Shown here: positions 27,320 through 40,107 of the stretch, in pieces | How positions within the stretch are numbered: position 1 is the first letter of the stretch | Layout: each line of letters opens with the position of its first letter | DNA from: Volvox africanus | Lineage: Eukaryota; Chlorophyta; Chlorophyceae; Chlamydomonadales; Volvocaceae | NCBI GenBank assembly: GCA_030268105.1 | Contig: BSDZ01000094.1 | Location: forward strand, 4,994,501-5,058,500 | Reading direction: 5' to 3' | DNA: 64,000 bases | The notes under the pieces: model-generated | The model's database searches: none | Told to the model about the DNA's origin: nothing | What the model saw: only the letters and a program-made list of their open reading frames with translations | Program-made: the position numbers and the translations under genes

Positions 27320-29039
27320 GTGCCGAGCAGTCGTCGCCAAGCTGCGTCATGCTTTACTCGGGCATCACACTGTCATAACAATCGCAATTAACATGAAAAC
27401 AATGATTTCATGTCAATTAGTCCGTTTTATATCGTCTTTGAGGCCCCAATACTACTTTCCCAGAAAGGTTTGCGAAGCGTCACCTGTTTTCTCAATGTTG
27501 CGGTCAGGCGTAGTAAGCATGCGATTGAAAGATGACAGAATCCTGATGCGCGCCGTTCTCACAGCCTTGCGTTCCTTGGATTTCGGACGAGAACAGTGTT
27601 CCGATTCGGAGCAGATACGCCAAGATACGCGTCGTACGTCCGCCACGCTGTCATTTTTGGCTCCATTTGTGACCTCTGTAAAATGTAATAATGATACTCA
27701 TGCTACAATTTTGAAAGCATCTACAGTTTGGATTTTCCCTTCCGTGCAACATAATTGGCGCAGATTATTAACCGAAGTGGCCTAGCCACGAATTGCAAAT
27801 CCGCGGGCACACCTGGCGCAAAACTCCTTAGGTGCCTCTCATTTTTCCTTATTTTATTACTATACACTTGATCGCCGCCAATCTTTGCCCGCTGCGTCCT
27901 TGCCGTTCTTCGAGACCTCAAGGATGTGCAATAAAGCAAAAGCATGCTCAGAGATGCAATAAAATAATATGTAGAGTATTGCCAGATTGCAGACAGAAGG
28001 AATTCTTGTCAGCGGCTATTCTATGCACATGTTGGATGTCGGTGAAATCCTTGCGCCGTCCGGTCCTTGTAACCTGTGTTATGAAATATCCATCTTCGCC
28101 TTTACACCTCACCCTTACAATTTCTGCTTGACTGTTTTCTTATTTGCCTCCTAGTTTGAATATAAGTTATTATTGACAGCTGACACTTTGCCGAAGCTGT
28201 TGCACAATGTCCATCAGGTCGTATGGGCTGTCTATGAGAATTAACTGATGCAGATCCATAACATGTTAAAGCAAACAGTGCAAGGCGGTGCTGGGGAGTG
28301 TAGGAGTGACACAGGGTAACACTGGTGCTCATAGCAGGATTGTGGAAAGTAAGGATTACTAAAGCACGATACACAACAAGTACTTGTTTAGTGCGGAGGC
28401 CGGACAAGCTCCCCCATTGTGCATGGTCGGTCGTTCCGTCTGTACCAGCGTGCGTTGGCACCCAGTTTTATATTGTTTGGGGTCTGCTGCAAGGAGCAGG
28501 GCCCGTCCCACCAAATTGCCCTGAGTTCCAATGGCAGAGTCCAGAGCGTAGACGGGTCCCAAGCCCGAGGTCCCAAGCTCCGCGGCAGCGGTCACCCTGG
28601 TCCGCGGCGCGGAAGCTTATTTGGCTTGACACGGCTTGACCGAAAGGACCCCTAGACGCTCAGCGACAGGTCATAATGGGACATTTTGAAGGTTGCAAAA
28701 TGATATTTTTTCAAAGTTTCCATGTACCCTTGCCGCAAATAAAATTCATGAAGTGAGATTTGCAGTAGTACCAATGATCCAATCGAACTTGTACAAACAA
28801 CCTAGGAGGAAGGGCTTAGGATATGCTTTGTTTGTGTGGTGTTCGTGATGCGAATTGTGCTGATTGTGGAATCCTAGTAAGAGTTACGGCGGTACTAACG
28901 GCAACCGATTGAAACAACGACGGGACCGAAGGTGTAGCCTGGGACGTATCGGCTTAGAGACTTGACATGTTCAGAAAATGTTTCATTGCAATTAGTTTCC
29001 ATAAGATGCAATCCTTATAACACGTAAGGGCTATCTACT
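27320..29039. promoter_or_regulatory. Divergent promoter region, F-box gene / golgin
   Basis: About 1.7 kb between two divergent start codons. Several open frames of 60-187 codons occur here, but none shows a family motif or plausible splice partners. No promoter element is recognisable. Confidence 0.4.
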
Positions 29040-32000
29040 ATGGACAAGCTTGTGGGCGCATTCTCGGGCGTCCTTAAAACGTCCAACGCGCCTACGAGTC
29101 AAACTGCAGCTCTGCAAGGCGATAGACAATACCTTAGGCTCCCCTTGGAAAGTGCCCGCAAACTGCGATGGTTCGAAAAAGCAGACTTGCAGGCACTGAC
29201 GAAATCACACTTTAGGGAAAAGCGTGAATTGCTGGACACCTTAACCGTGCTTAAGAAACTGCTCGTGCGCCATGGTTTGGACGAAGCCAAACTTGACGTG
29301 GAAGTAGCTGCACACCTGCGCACAGCACAGGAGCTCGCAGAGGAACATGAAGGTGTTGCGAGCGTATTGCTTGCAGCGCTTGAGCCCCAGGTTCAGCAGC
29401 TGCGCTTTGAAAACGAGCGGTTGCAAGCAGCGATCAGAACGTAAGTTGCCTGCCACTTGCGCACACGGACGGCATACTGGCCGCACCGGCTTCTACTGGA
29501 GCGAAAGCCGTCTTTATTTATTCTTCCTGCCGGAATCTCCGCGTGGCTAATGATAACGTCCCAGGGGTCAACATGCGGCGTTGACGAAGTGCTCCCCCAG
29601 CCGTGCCGACGGCCAGGTGCTCGAAGCTGCTGACGGCAGGGACATGACGGAGTCTCTTTCTGTAGGTGGCTCATCGCCGCCCCATGTCTTAGCCTCCACC
29701 GCCCCGGTGCCGCGGCGCTTGGAGCATCTGGACCTGGCGCAAGTCCGCTGCAGTGCTAGCGCACGCATGGTAAACAGTGATTCCTGCCTTGCGCCGCCCA
29801 TGGTCTGTCTCCGTGCTACTACCGGTCACGTATCATTTCGCGTTTGCGGCGAGCGCCCTCTTGACCTCTTAAGGAGCCCGGATAGAAGGGAGGTGTGAAT
29901 GTCCAGGGTACTGGCACTGGGTCGGACATCGGTGTGATCCCGCCCGCCCTCTGACATCCCACTTCTGATCTACGGTCTGCGTTCCGACCACACCTCCGCC
30001 CGACCTTGGATGGATCCCAGCAGGCGCGCGGCTCCGCCTGGTTTTGATGTTGCGTTGCATTGAGGCCTTCTGTTCAGGGAGATCGTCATCACCCATCCTA
30101 GCCCCCACCATGTCCCAAACCTGTTAGTGCTTCCCAAAAGGCCCTGGCTCCCCGGAGCCTCCCGCAGCCACCGCAGCCCCCCACGTCACTTTAACCATCG
30201 CACCCGTGGGTTCCAGCTCCTGGTATCCGTTTTGCCAATCTCTGTGCTTATTACCGGCTTGTGTTCTGTCTGGCGGCTGTTGCCTGCAGGACCCCCTAGT
30301 GCAGCAGCAGCTGACGGCTCTAGAAACCCAGTGTGCGGAGTACGCGAAGGAGGTTTCGGAGCTTAAGGTCATTCTCGCGAAACAGCAACAGCAGCAGCAA
30401 CAGGCGGCGGCAGCAGGTCGGCGGAGGTGAGTATAAGGGTTGTGATGGAGGCGGTGATAATGATTACCAACTTCCAAGGTCTGCCGGACGGCCTGTCTAC
30501 CTGCTTTTCTGTCTGCTTTTCTGTTTGTCTGCCTACCTGTCTGCCAACGTATCGGCTGTCCTTGCATGGTCGCCCGTCGTGTTCTGTTTACCGCACTTCT
30601 CCTCTCGCGCCTATCGCAGCAGCCTGGCACATTAACATCCAGTAACACGTTGCCCGTTGCACGTTACCCGTTGGAAGCTGCACAATGAACGTATTTCGTC
30701 TCGTCGGGTTCACGGCCCTCGTCAGAGGTTGTCTGGGTCGGCACACGTCACAACGTTTTGCTCTTTCGCGCACTAAATACTGTGCTCATTTACATTTGGA
30801 ATGTATTCCCCTGACCTTACTCCCACCTAACTCAGAAATTGTTCCACTTGATGAATACGTCTGTCATCGTTACCAGTCTTACAGCAGCGTTGGGGCTGCT
30901 CTTGTTGCTGTGTCATCGGGCCCGGCAGGACCCCGGAGGCTAACGCTCCAATGCAGGACGTGCTGCTATCGCTACAGGAGGTCGCTCGGGAGGAGGCGCG
31001 TAAGGCCGCTCTGGCAGATGCACGGGCAATGCGGCTGGAGGGGGAGCTGAAAGCCCTGCAGGTACGACCACTGGCCAGCGAAGACTTACAGATGATGGAA
31101 TGAAAATGTACGTGTGTCTGAGTGCATGTGCGTGTGTGTCTGTGTGAGTGAGCGCGCGCGCGTGTGTGTAACCAGCTTATTTATGTCCGCTCATGCGCCT
31201 CGTGCCCTTCTCGCCATCCAAGCTTTCGCGTCGGGTCGAGGCTGCTTCTGCTCGCCTGAGGTGCTCTCGCCAAAATTGTTCTGACAGCCAAATCAAACTG
31301 CTATGAATGAAATAATAGCATAATAGGGTTTGCACTGCAGGGGCAGCATAAGGCGATAGTCAAGGAGAACGCGGTTCTGCAGCAGCAAGTGACACAGCTG
31401 CGAGAGGAAGTGGAGGCAGCGGCGACGGCAGCGGAGGCGAGGGTGGCGGAAGCAGCGGCGGCTGGCGAGGGCTCCAGGGCGACGGCGGAGGCGCGGGAGG
31501 AGGCGGCGGCGCTCCGTCAAATCAATACCACCCTCCGGGTCGGTGCCTGAGCACGTGTTGGCTAAAGGGGAGGGAGGGCCCGGATAGGGGACGAGCCACG
31601 TCTGAGGAGATGCAGTCCTGTCGGTTGGATGAGGAAGTGATAATAAGAGTCGTCTACTTGGCGGGGGTATCGCCCTTCGTGCATCGGGTGCATTTGCATT
31701 TCCCTTGCCACGTTTAAGGAATGATTGGAGCTGCGGGAGGCCCGGAATATGCTCACCTGCTCACCTGCTTGGCTGGTCCGCGCGCTCTCTTGATGTCGCT
31801 GTGGATGACTGATTGGCTGAACGTGTGCAATCACTGCAGGCGGAGCTCAGTTCGGCGCAGGGTTGCATTTCCCGACTGGAAGCCGATATGCAGGTATCCA
31901 CGTGTGCGTGTGCTGTATGAGCGTGTGTGTATTTGTATTTGTATTTGTACATCTTTAGCCATTATGTCTAAGAACTGAAATGTACGGGAGCAGCGTCTGT

Positions 32001-35000
32001 CTGTCTGTCTGTCTGTCGTGGTGTGTCTGTCTCTGAAAAGAGCAGGTATACTGCCTGGGTGGTCACTGAGGAGACATGCGGCAGAAATGGAGTGGGGCAG
32101 GATGAAGCCTCTTGGCTTTTCTCATTACCAGACAGGGAGAAACACACAGCAACCCAGATCAGCACAGTGTAAATATGACATTTGAAGCAGTCCCGAAAGA
32201 AGCAGACCGCAATTATGAAGCACCGCTGGTCATGGGTTGTGTGCGGTAGCCCCCCTGAACCTGCTCTGCGGCCAAGTAACGGGGTGTTACTTGGGTTACA
32301 ACGGGTTCTTTTTCTTGTGTTATTTGGAAAAATAGCGACAAAAATTCCTAAAGATAAGACAAAACGCGCTCTAAATCGGTGCGCGGTTCAATGGTTTCGT
32401 TTAGCCCCTCCCCCGGATATTCACCAGCTTTCGCAGCAGCGGGTGGCCACATCCGCCGCGGCGCTCGCAGAAGCGGAGGCCCTGGCTCGCCGCAGTGACG
32501 GGCTGGCGGCCGCCAACGTGCAGCTCATGCAGCGGCTGGCAGAATCCAAGACGGAGCTGGAGATGGCCACCTATTACAAGAAGGCAAGAGAGTGAGGGAG
32601 CGCGGCGCCCTGAAGCCGGGCTGGGACTGCGCTAGGGAAGAGGCTAGTGTCTGCTTTCGTGGTTTCGAGGCTAGGCCATGCTGTTGATTGATATAGCCTG
32701 GCATGTTTACAAAGTGTTACCGCCACGTGACGTGACACAGCGCATCTTTCCATTGCTGTAGAGTCGTTTGTAGTTGTGCTATTGGAGTGGGTCTGTAAGT
32801 ACCAACCACCAGATCTATAGGTACGATATGTAGCTGCTCCTTGAGATCCGACCTTCGACCTGTCCTCCATGCTGGCTCGGCTGCAGATGAGAAGGACGGC
32901 ATGTCCGTTGTCATCTTCCTCCACCGGGTCCTTTGTTTCTTAATCTCCCTCAAACAGAGACCTATCCTTGTCGGGTTGGTTCGGATTTGGAACTGAACCG
33001 CGTTGCCTCCGCCGCCGCCACCGCCTCCGCAGGTCTGTAGCGAGCTGACCGAGGCTAAGTCTTTGTTGGAGGAGCAGCTGCTGAGCCTAGGCTCGTTGCT
33101 GTCTGCTTCCGAGCTGAAGCTGGCGGACATGGCAGCGCGGGCAACGGCCGCAGAGGTGAGCCCGAACGGAGTAGACTGAGTGGCGGCAGAAGTATTGGCA
33201 CTGTGGGATATAATGGGGTTAGGTGAGGGGGCTGTGGGCAGAAAGACAAACACAGACAAACATACACAGACAGACAGACACAGACAAAACACACACACAG
33301 AGCGATATGCGACGGGACATTTCAGTCCTTTGCACTGGTGATGTCCCACGTGTCAGAGCTGTGGTAATTCCCCCATGTCATTCTCCATCTCACAAGCGAC
33401 TGATCCCCCGAAGGGCTTGCCCGGATCTGGATTTGACCATAAAAGATGTAAATCAACATTGGAACCGGAATTTGGAACCGTAGGAACATGCGGCGGTGGC
33501 GGAATGCCGCGCGCGTGCGGCGGAGAGCTCCATCGCGGCGGAGGTAGAGCGGCGCTGCGGGACGGCGCTGTCCAGCCGGGCGTTGTGGCCGCCGGCGCTG
33601 CGGGATGAGGTGGACTGCCTGGAGGCTCGCCTGGGGAGGGCGGAGGCAGCGCTGTCGGCGGCAGAGCAGCGAGCGGAAGTGGCAATACGGACGGAGGCGG
33701 AGTTGCGGGAACAACTGCACGTAAAGGTACGGCTTATGGAATCTGGAAGTTATTTATTGTTTCGCAACCGTCGACTAAACCTCTGAGCTGCACTCCGTAA
33801 CTTCTTGAGCCACTTGCAAGCAAAGTCGTTATGAGTTCGGTAAAGGTCGGTTTCCTGACACCCGGCTGCAGCAGCTGAGCGTCACGGTAGCATAATCCAT
33901 AAGCAATCTGTTCCCGGGGCACCAGCCGCCTCGACTGATCCACAGACTCGGGCAATAGCAGATGCGCACGGAGGCATAAGTCATTGCCAGGTGGCGTGTG
34001 TGTGTCTGCCGGTATTGATGCGTGCAGGCTGAGGAGCTGGCGGTCATCACCCAGGAGTCCGCCGCTGCGACCACCTCTTTCGCGGCGCAGCTACAGCAGC
34101 TGAGGGAGGCACTGGCGGAGTCTCAAGCGCGCACAGCGGGGCTTCAAGATGACCTAATACAGAGCAGAGCGCGGGAAGAGGCTGCGGCGGCGGCGGCAGC
34201 AGCGGCAGCGGACGCCGCCGGGCCGTCACATGTCACGCAGCGACGGCACAGCAGTGGCGGCAATACCAACGGCGTCGGTGCTTCCTCCTTCTCGGCGTCG
34301 ACGGCAGTGATGACACCGAAATGGCAGATTCAGAATAAGGTCGGGGGCGGCGGGTTGTACAATTTGGACGCTGAGATGGGCGACGGGGCCGGCAGAAGCA
34401 ACGGCAGCAGCGTTAGCAGCCGGGTACCGACGGCAGGCAGCACTGGCAGTAGAGCAGCAATGAGCAACGTAGATGCGGTTTACATGAAGAACGTGTTGTT
34501 TAAATTCTTGGAGGCTCACCTTACCAACAAGGCCCAGGAGCGAGACATGTTATTGCCGGCGATCGCGACGTTGTTACAGGTGAGTTTGCTGCAGGAGCCG
34601 TATATTCGTCTCTGAAGTTTCTATTAGGTTAACAGAGCAGAGCCGTGAGAGCCGTGTAAGTGATCTTCCAAGTGAGCTATGCAACTATCATCTCAACAAA
34701 GAAGCGATAAATCGACCCAAATCGGTCCTAGTGCGTGCGGCTCAAAAATCGATGTGTGAGAGCCAGCACAGAGAATATAACGTAATGAGATTTGCTCGGT
34801 AACGGTTTGCTCGTTGCTATTGTAGGCGATCATCTAAACTCTTTAATTAGCGCTTTTAAGGGTCTAATCCAACAGAATTGCCTCTTTGCCATTTGCAGGC
34901 CACGCAGGAAGAGTACATCGCACTGCAGGTAGGCAGCAACGCACGTCCTTCTAAGCTCTTAGCCTGCGGGATGGGCTTAGATTGTAGCAGCAGTTGACGT

Positions 35001-35423
35001 TTACAGATTCGAAACCCAGAAGCCATAACTTTGAACAACCCTAATAAAGTAACAGGATATGGGCGCCATGCGACTCATGTTGTCGGCCTGCCTGAACCCA
35101 ACCCAGCTGCACGCGTCCGTCACTCGTGCTCAATTGCGTGCACCGTTAGTTGACACTTCCTGCGTTGCACGACCTCTTCACTTGTATTCAATATTCTGGG
35201 TGGGTTGCGGTATAAAAACCCGTTTGATGAGACCAAGAACCTGCTCGTACAGTAAGTGTTCCCTTGTGCATTATTGTCGTAGCCCGCCCTTTCTATTTCC
35301 ATCGTGCCATGTTGTAAGGAGGGAGGGATCACTAAGCCTAAGCTCCTCTGCGTGCAGAAAATCCTCCGTGCAACAATGCCGCCCAGCCGCCAGATGCTGT
35401 CAGTGTTTGGCTTATCGCGATGA
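29040..35423 (+). CDS. GRIP-domain golgin (coiled-coil Golgi tether)
   Basis: Predicted long coiled-coil protein anchored to trans-Golgi membranes by a C-terminal GRIP domain, which in known members binds Arl1-type GTPases. Twelve exons: 29040-29440, 29565-29769, 30290-30426, 30929-31061, 31341-31538, 31840-31893, 32428-32583, 33033-33155, 33484-33726, 34028-34579, 34899-34928, 35358-35423. All are in phase, giving 765 residues. Residues of about 30-620 are Ala/Glu/Gln/Leu/Arg-rich heptad-like sequence. A Ser/Gly/Asn-rich linker precedes the GRIP region at about 698-750. That region begins DAVYMKNVLFKFLEA and includes the conserved Tyr702 on which Arl1 binding depends in other golgins. It continues LLPAIATLLQ, ATQEEYIALQ and a short basic end. 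The intron after 32583 has a GC donor. A GRAB-type Arf-binding golgin is the alternative, but the Tyr argues for GRIP. Confidence 0.85.
32584..33032 (+). other. GC-AG intron in the golgin gene
   Basis: The donor reads AAG|GCAAGA and the acceptor CCGCAG|GTC. A stop codon 9 nt into the intron leaves no usable GT donor after the coding block, and the splice keeps phase 0 on both sides. Confidence 0.75.
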
Positions 35424-38400
35424 AACCGAATATCAACGCGGGCGCTGAGACGTCACGTCCACCTTAATACGCAGCGGGCTCTTGTAATGATGCGCGGATA
35501 TGCACTCCTCTAAGAAAGACATTCTCCAGGATTTTAACCAGCGCCCTTTTTTAAATTTATTCGACTAAGATGTTGCTCGGCATGCAGGGCGTCACGGTAT
35601 AATGTTAGCACTGTGATTGCTTCCCGTTTCGTTTTCTGTCTTCTTGGCACGCGACGCACATGTGACCATTGAGCATCGCGGCCTCTGCGTAGCTGTCCGG
35701 CTTACATAAAAGAATACCCAGGCCACCCGCCGGATACCGTATAACGGCCAGAGTTACAAATATAAAAGAGAAAGGTACCAGTTTTATGTGCTGGGGCGAT
35801 GAAACAGCACGGCCCCTCGCCCTCGAAATATAATGGAGGTACTTTTGCATGCAGCTGGCAAAAAACTGATTAAGATAATTATGCCGGTAATCTCTAAGAA
35901 ATTAGACTAGGATCAAGATCTAGTTTATACCATAGAACGGCCAACGCATGATAAGCTTGTCTTTTTCTACTACTTGCAACCGATATATACCCAGGCTATA
36001 ATTATCTGGCCAAAATTCATCAGAAATAAGCCACTTCTTCCTTATAAAACTTCCAATAAGTGCAATTAAAACAATAGGTAAAACATTACACGATAATGAA
36101 GCTTTAAGAGTATTAGGAAATGGAAAGGTTTTAACAGATTTAGTAACATATACTTTTGACCTTTTGTCGCGAAACAATAAATCAAAATCCCTAAAACGTT
36201 TTATATGCGTAGAGCATGGGGCAATCTTCCGGCGTATCGTTACAAGGGAATATATGGAACATATCTGTTTTTGTCCTTTCGTTAGTAGCTGTGGTTTCAT
36301 AGTTCCGGTTATTGCTGTCAATATCGAGGTATGCCCGGAGGACTGTCTTAGGGCTCCCGCTCCAGGATCAAGGAAAAGGATATGATATTGGGTCTCTTTG
36401 ACGTGGCCAATATTGATCACTAATTTTGTTGCCTGATGGCGGTTGGATAACGGGATTCGATTGCTCGGGCAACTTACGCTTACCCGTCGAGAAGCCTGCG
36501 AGCAGCACAAACATCACAAAGTGCATGACCGTAGACCGTGGGCCAGTCGCTGAGTAAAACAAAAACGCTTTAAAAGATATAACCATCATGACTGCATCTC
36601 ACCTCGCCGCCACACCTGAAAGCGGTCGCGGTCCTGCTTGGGCCATGCAATCGGGTTCCGCGTGTTCACGCGTTCACGCGCGCGGAACCCGCTGTAATGA
36701 ACGAACCACCTTGAAAATGCGCCGTAATCACAGCCATGCTATGTGAGGGGGCTTTCTTTTGCCCTAGGGTGATCATGAGGACTAAGATCTGAATTTTGGA
36801 ACGATTCCCGGCTCTCCCGGTCAGTAGGTTGCCGCAGAACGTTGCAAATTATTTCCCGCCTTCTTGGACTGTCCGTCCTGGATAATCCTTAATCCCGCAG
36901 TCTAAGTTACCTTCCTCAAACAGTATCCGTGGAGTCCATGTCGGCCTAACTTGACTTCCTTGACGCACACGAGATCGTTCCGACAAAGCCAAAAGCACCG
37001 TTATTAAATGACTTACCTTTAAGAAGCACCTGTATTAAATAGGATAAGGTGCAGATTAACTGACATAAGGGCGTGTTCAGAGGTATTCATGCAATGGGGG
37101 ATGTGGTTCCGATCGATGACGCCAAAGTCACCCATTTTGTGATTGAACTTTGTAGTATATTAAGTTTCGGCCTGACTTCCTTAGTTTAGATCCTGTCCCA
37201 AACGTTTGTTATTTCTCGGTGGGATCTAGGACTTGTCTGTTTAAGCTGTTTCTCTTGAACTTTCCCTAAATACCGGGACAGGAGAGCCGTGAGGATATCT
37301 TTATATCTGTTACATTACATGGGAAGAAGCACAGGTAAGGGAAACTGTCCTAGTAACGAGCGGCGCAGTTCCTTAGCTCCGGAACCCAGATGTTCTGTTC
37401 GTTAGGTTAACAGTTTCTATCATTACGTAAGACTTGCTTCTAGTCTTCTGACGCTGATCCACCTATTGCTTGGCAAATCAGTGCGTCTGAGGATCTGGGA
37501 TTGGAGTATGACACTCAATTCTGCGAGTATATCTTTGGCGAGGTTTCCATACCTTATTAGCTGTTTGTAACAAACCGTTGCTTGCTTGAGACCTTTGTAC
37601 TTATCTATTGTGTCTTAATTTCGTTTTGTAGAAATATTATCTTCTAGCTTGTTCAAACCAGTAGAGGTTACAAATCCTGGTACAAACATGGCGCAAGCTA
37701 TTGAAAATGCACTTTGTGCACCTTCCAAAAAACATTTGTCAGCCAAGACATGAACAAACTGCAATAATAGAGGCTTGTGTAGAGGCCTGTGTTGAGATGA
37801 GCCGAGGCCGAGGCGCTTTCCTTTCTAACAGCTTGTATGGAAACGTTTGATCAAAGGGTTTTGTTTGGAGGATTTGGGCAAAGCAAGCCGTATCAGGCTA
37901 ACCCGATCCGAAGAGGAATCCCGGAAGACCCGCTGATGACCTAAATAAGGATTTGGCGCCAATTCGTCCCGGTTGGAGGCCCTCGAATCAATCGCGAATT
38001 ACATACACGTGAACACGACCTAAGAACGCGCGTCCTTTGAACTTAACGTTTCGACAATTTACCAGCGAAACCTTAACATCAAAATGGAATTTCTGTAAGA
38101 CATGAGCTCCCTTCGCGACGCTGCACATTTCCGAACGTACATTATCATGTCTAGTCGTCATCCCAACAACAAAGATGTCTTCAGCTGTCCGAAGGTTGCC
38201 ACATCAGTCATACATTTCACAACTGTTGAGTTCCTGACTTTAACAATAACATGTACATTGCCATGTTTTTTTGTGTTGCTGGCAAGATCTATTGCAATTG
38301 CTACACGCACTTACCGACATCAAGCCGTGGCCGAAGCAAGCCGAGGCTGGAGCAGAGCGTAAGACATGAACTGCTTGGAAGGATACACAATCAATACAAA

Positions 38401-38683
38401 ATAATTCCTGGATTTACTGTCGTATCGAGCGCTGCTCTACTGAGGTTCCGTGTGGCCTGCACCTCAGCTTCTCGTGGGAACGGCTAACGGACGGGACCGT
38501 TTGCTGTCGCACCTCACGAGCAGTAGCTTTATGCTTAATTAACAATATATAGATTTTAATAGTAGCGCAAGTTTTTTGCAAAATTTATTTTGTTAGACGC
38601 CAGCATAAACACTTACAAGGTTTCACCTCGGGCACGTCCAGATTCTCTACCACCTTCTACTAAATCGTTTTGTCAGTTTTACA
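35424..38683. other. Long intergenic region with an AT-rich island
   Basis: About 3.3 kb. From about 35.5 to 36.6 kb the sequence is markedly more AT-rich than its surroundings. It holds a plus-strand frame without an ATG start (about 35999-36385, 128 codons) and a minus-strand frame of 196 codons (36510-35920) over the same stretch. I recognise neither product. From 36.6 to 38.6 kb I see no coding sequence. Confidence 0.4.
35483..35487 (+). promoter_or_regulatory. Candidate TGTAA poly(A) signal of the golgin gene
   Basis: TGTAA about 60 nt after the golgin stop codon, a typical short volvocalean 3' UTR distance. It supports the placement of the last exon. Confidence 0.6.
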
Positions 38684-39808
38684 ATGTCAATTGAATCTGG
38701 AATTATGAATATTACTGTAGAATTTGCCAAAGACTTAAAGTCTGGCGATTGGTTTGGCAAGTAGGTATTGGTATGTAGCAAATGGGGCAAGAAATGTGAG
38801 ACAGTTAGGGGGTATATTTTCATTCATATTGCAGACTTCGGTATCTTAGACCACACGCGAGAGCCACTACCTATCAAAGATTAAAACCGTGTCGCTTACT
38901 GCTGTAGCCGCAAGGCAACTGTCATGGCCATGTCTACAGCTGGCATATGTTTCTTTGTATGATAACATCAACAGACATGCTCAATTTATCGCCATAATCT
39001 TTCAGCCGCATAACCTTAGTTATCGCACTGATGTGCCTAACTACATTCGTTGCGTCCATCCTCAGGCAAGACCCGTACTGCATCCTCCGGGTAGGTGGGC
39101 AAAAGTTCCGCACACATACCGCGAAAGGCGGCGGCCAGAACCCAGTATGGAACGAAACCTTCCGGATCAACATCATGGACGAGAATGACGTCAGCCTGGA
39201 CATCATGGTATGTGAAATAGACTTCATGTACATGTACCACGCAGTTCACCATGCCTGCTTCCCTGCTTGTGCACTATGTACGTATGTACTAGCGCTACAG
39301 TTGTCGAAATCGCCGTCCTACCCCGCCCTGCCCTAAATAACTTACGGTACCTAACCATCGTACCAACTTGGTTTGTTCCTGCCTGTCCTATTGACAGGAT
39401 GAAGACCTGGGGCGAGACGACCTCATCGGCAATGCCACCTTTTCTTTCTTGCGGGCACGCCATGCGGGTAACGACCGACAAGAAGTGGCGGTCTTCAGTC
39501 CCAAGAGCCGCAGACAGCACGGCTTCGTGTCGGTGTCGCTCAAGTGGACCCCACACCGTGACCCGGCAAGGTTGTCCCCCCAGCACCCGCAATGGGCGGC
39601 CTTGAACTGCACCGCGCCACAGCAGCAGATATGCTACGTGATCGCAACGGCACCTCCATGCCCGCAGCAGGCCAATATTGATGCATCGCCGTTGGTTTAT
39701 GCCAACGGCATTTACCAGCAGGCACCGCCTCCGCATTTGGTGGCGGGCCCAATCATGCAAACGGTCGTGTACCAACCCGTCTTCGTGCCCTTGGGACAAC
39801 GCAAGTAA
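38684..39808 (+). CDS. Small C2-domain protein with Pro/Gln-rich tail
   Basis: Predicted Ca2+-dependent phospholipid-binding protein, resembling the short single-C2 proteins of plants. Three exons (38684-38760, 39066-39207, 39398-39808), GT-AG and in phase, give 209 residues. The C2 domain covers residues of about 7-125. Likely calcium ligands are Asp22 (SGDWFGK), Asp28 (QDPY), and Asp74, Asp76 and Asp81 (MDEDLGRDDLIG). The block QNPVWNETF is typical of the family. The last 80 residues are Pro/Gln/Ala/Val-rich and end in QPVFVPLGQRK, possibly a protein-interaction tail. The start is the only ATG that gives the first C2 strand and joins in phase. Role in the cell unknown. Confidence 0.85.
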
Positions 39809-40102
39809 GCGATCCGAATCAAGGATAACGTCCGCTCTGATAGTCATGCTTGCTTGATGATGAGGTTCATCGATCTTTACTTTTAAGTAGCCGGTTCTTG
39901 GTCCGTGAGGCGTGGATGAAGATGCGGAGGATTGGAGGATCTTCATGTTGCTTGGAGATTTACGGATGCACGGATATAGGACGACGTATGTCAGACGCGA
40001 TGCTAGTAATCATTATCGAGAGAGGTGTGGGCTTTACTCCACTGCTCCAAAGCCTTGGAGTAATTTGCTTGATAGTACATGATCCATTATCTGAAGGTCA
40101 CA

Positions 40103-40107
40103 TGTAA
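40103..40107 (+). promoter_or_regulatory. Candidate TGTAA poly(A) signal of the C2 gene
   Basis: TGTAA about 295 nt downstream of the C2 gene stop, in sense orientation. Confidence 0.45.

Noticed and set aside
27222..27785. 187-codon plus-strand frame
   Set aside because: It overlaps the F-box first exon on the other strand and has no family features.
31130..31175. Alternating TG/CG tract in a golgin intron
   Set aside because: A plain dinucleotide microsatellite; nothing suggests function.
35920..36510. Minus-strand 196-codon frame as a gene
   Set aside because: No recognisable motif, no splice context, and the opposite strand is equally open. Kept only as part of the AT-rich island finding.
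37191..37283. 9-bp inverted repeat TCCTGTCCC ... GGGACAGGA
   Set aside because: Short arms about 75 nt apart, expected by chance in 64 kb; no other sign of an element.
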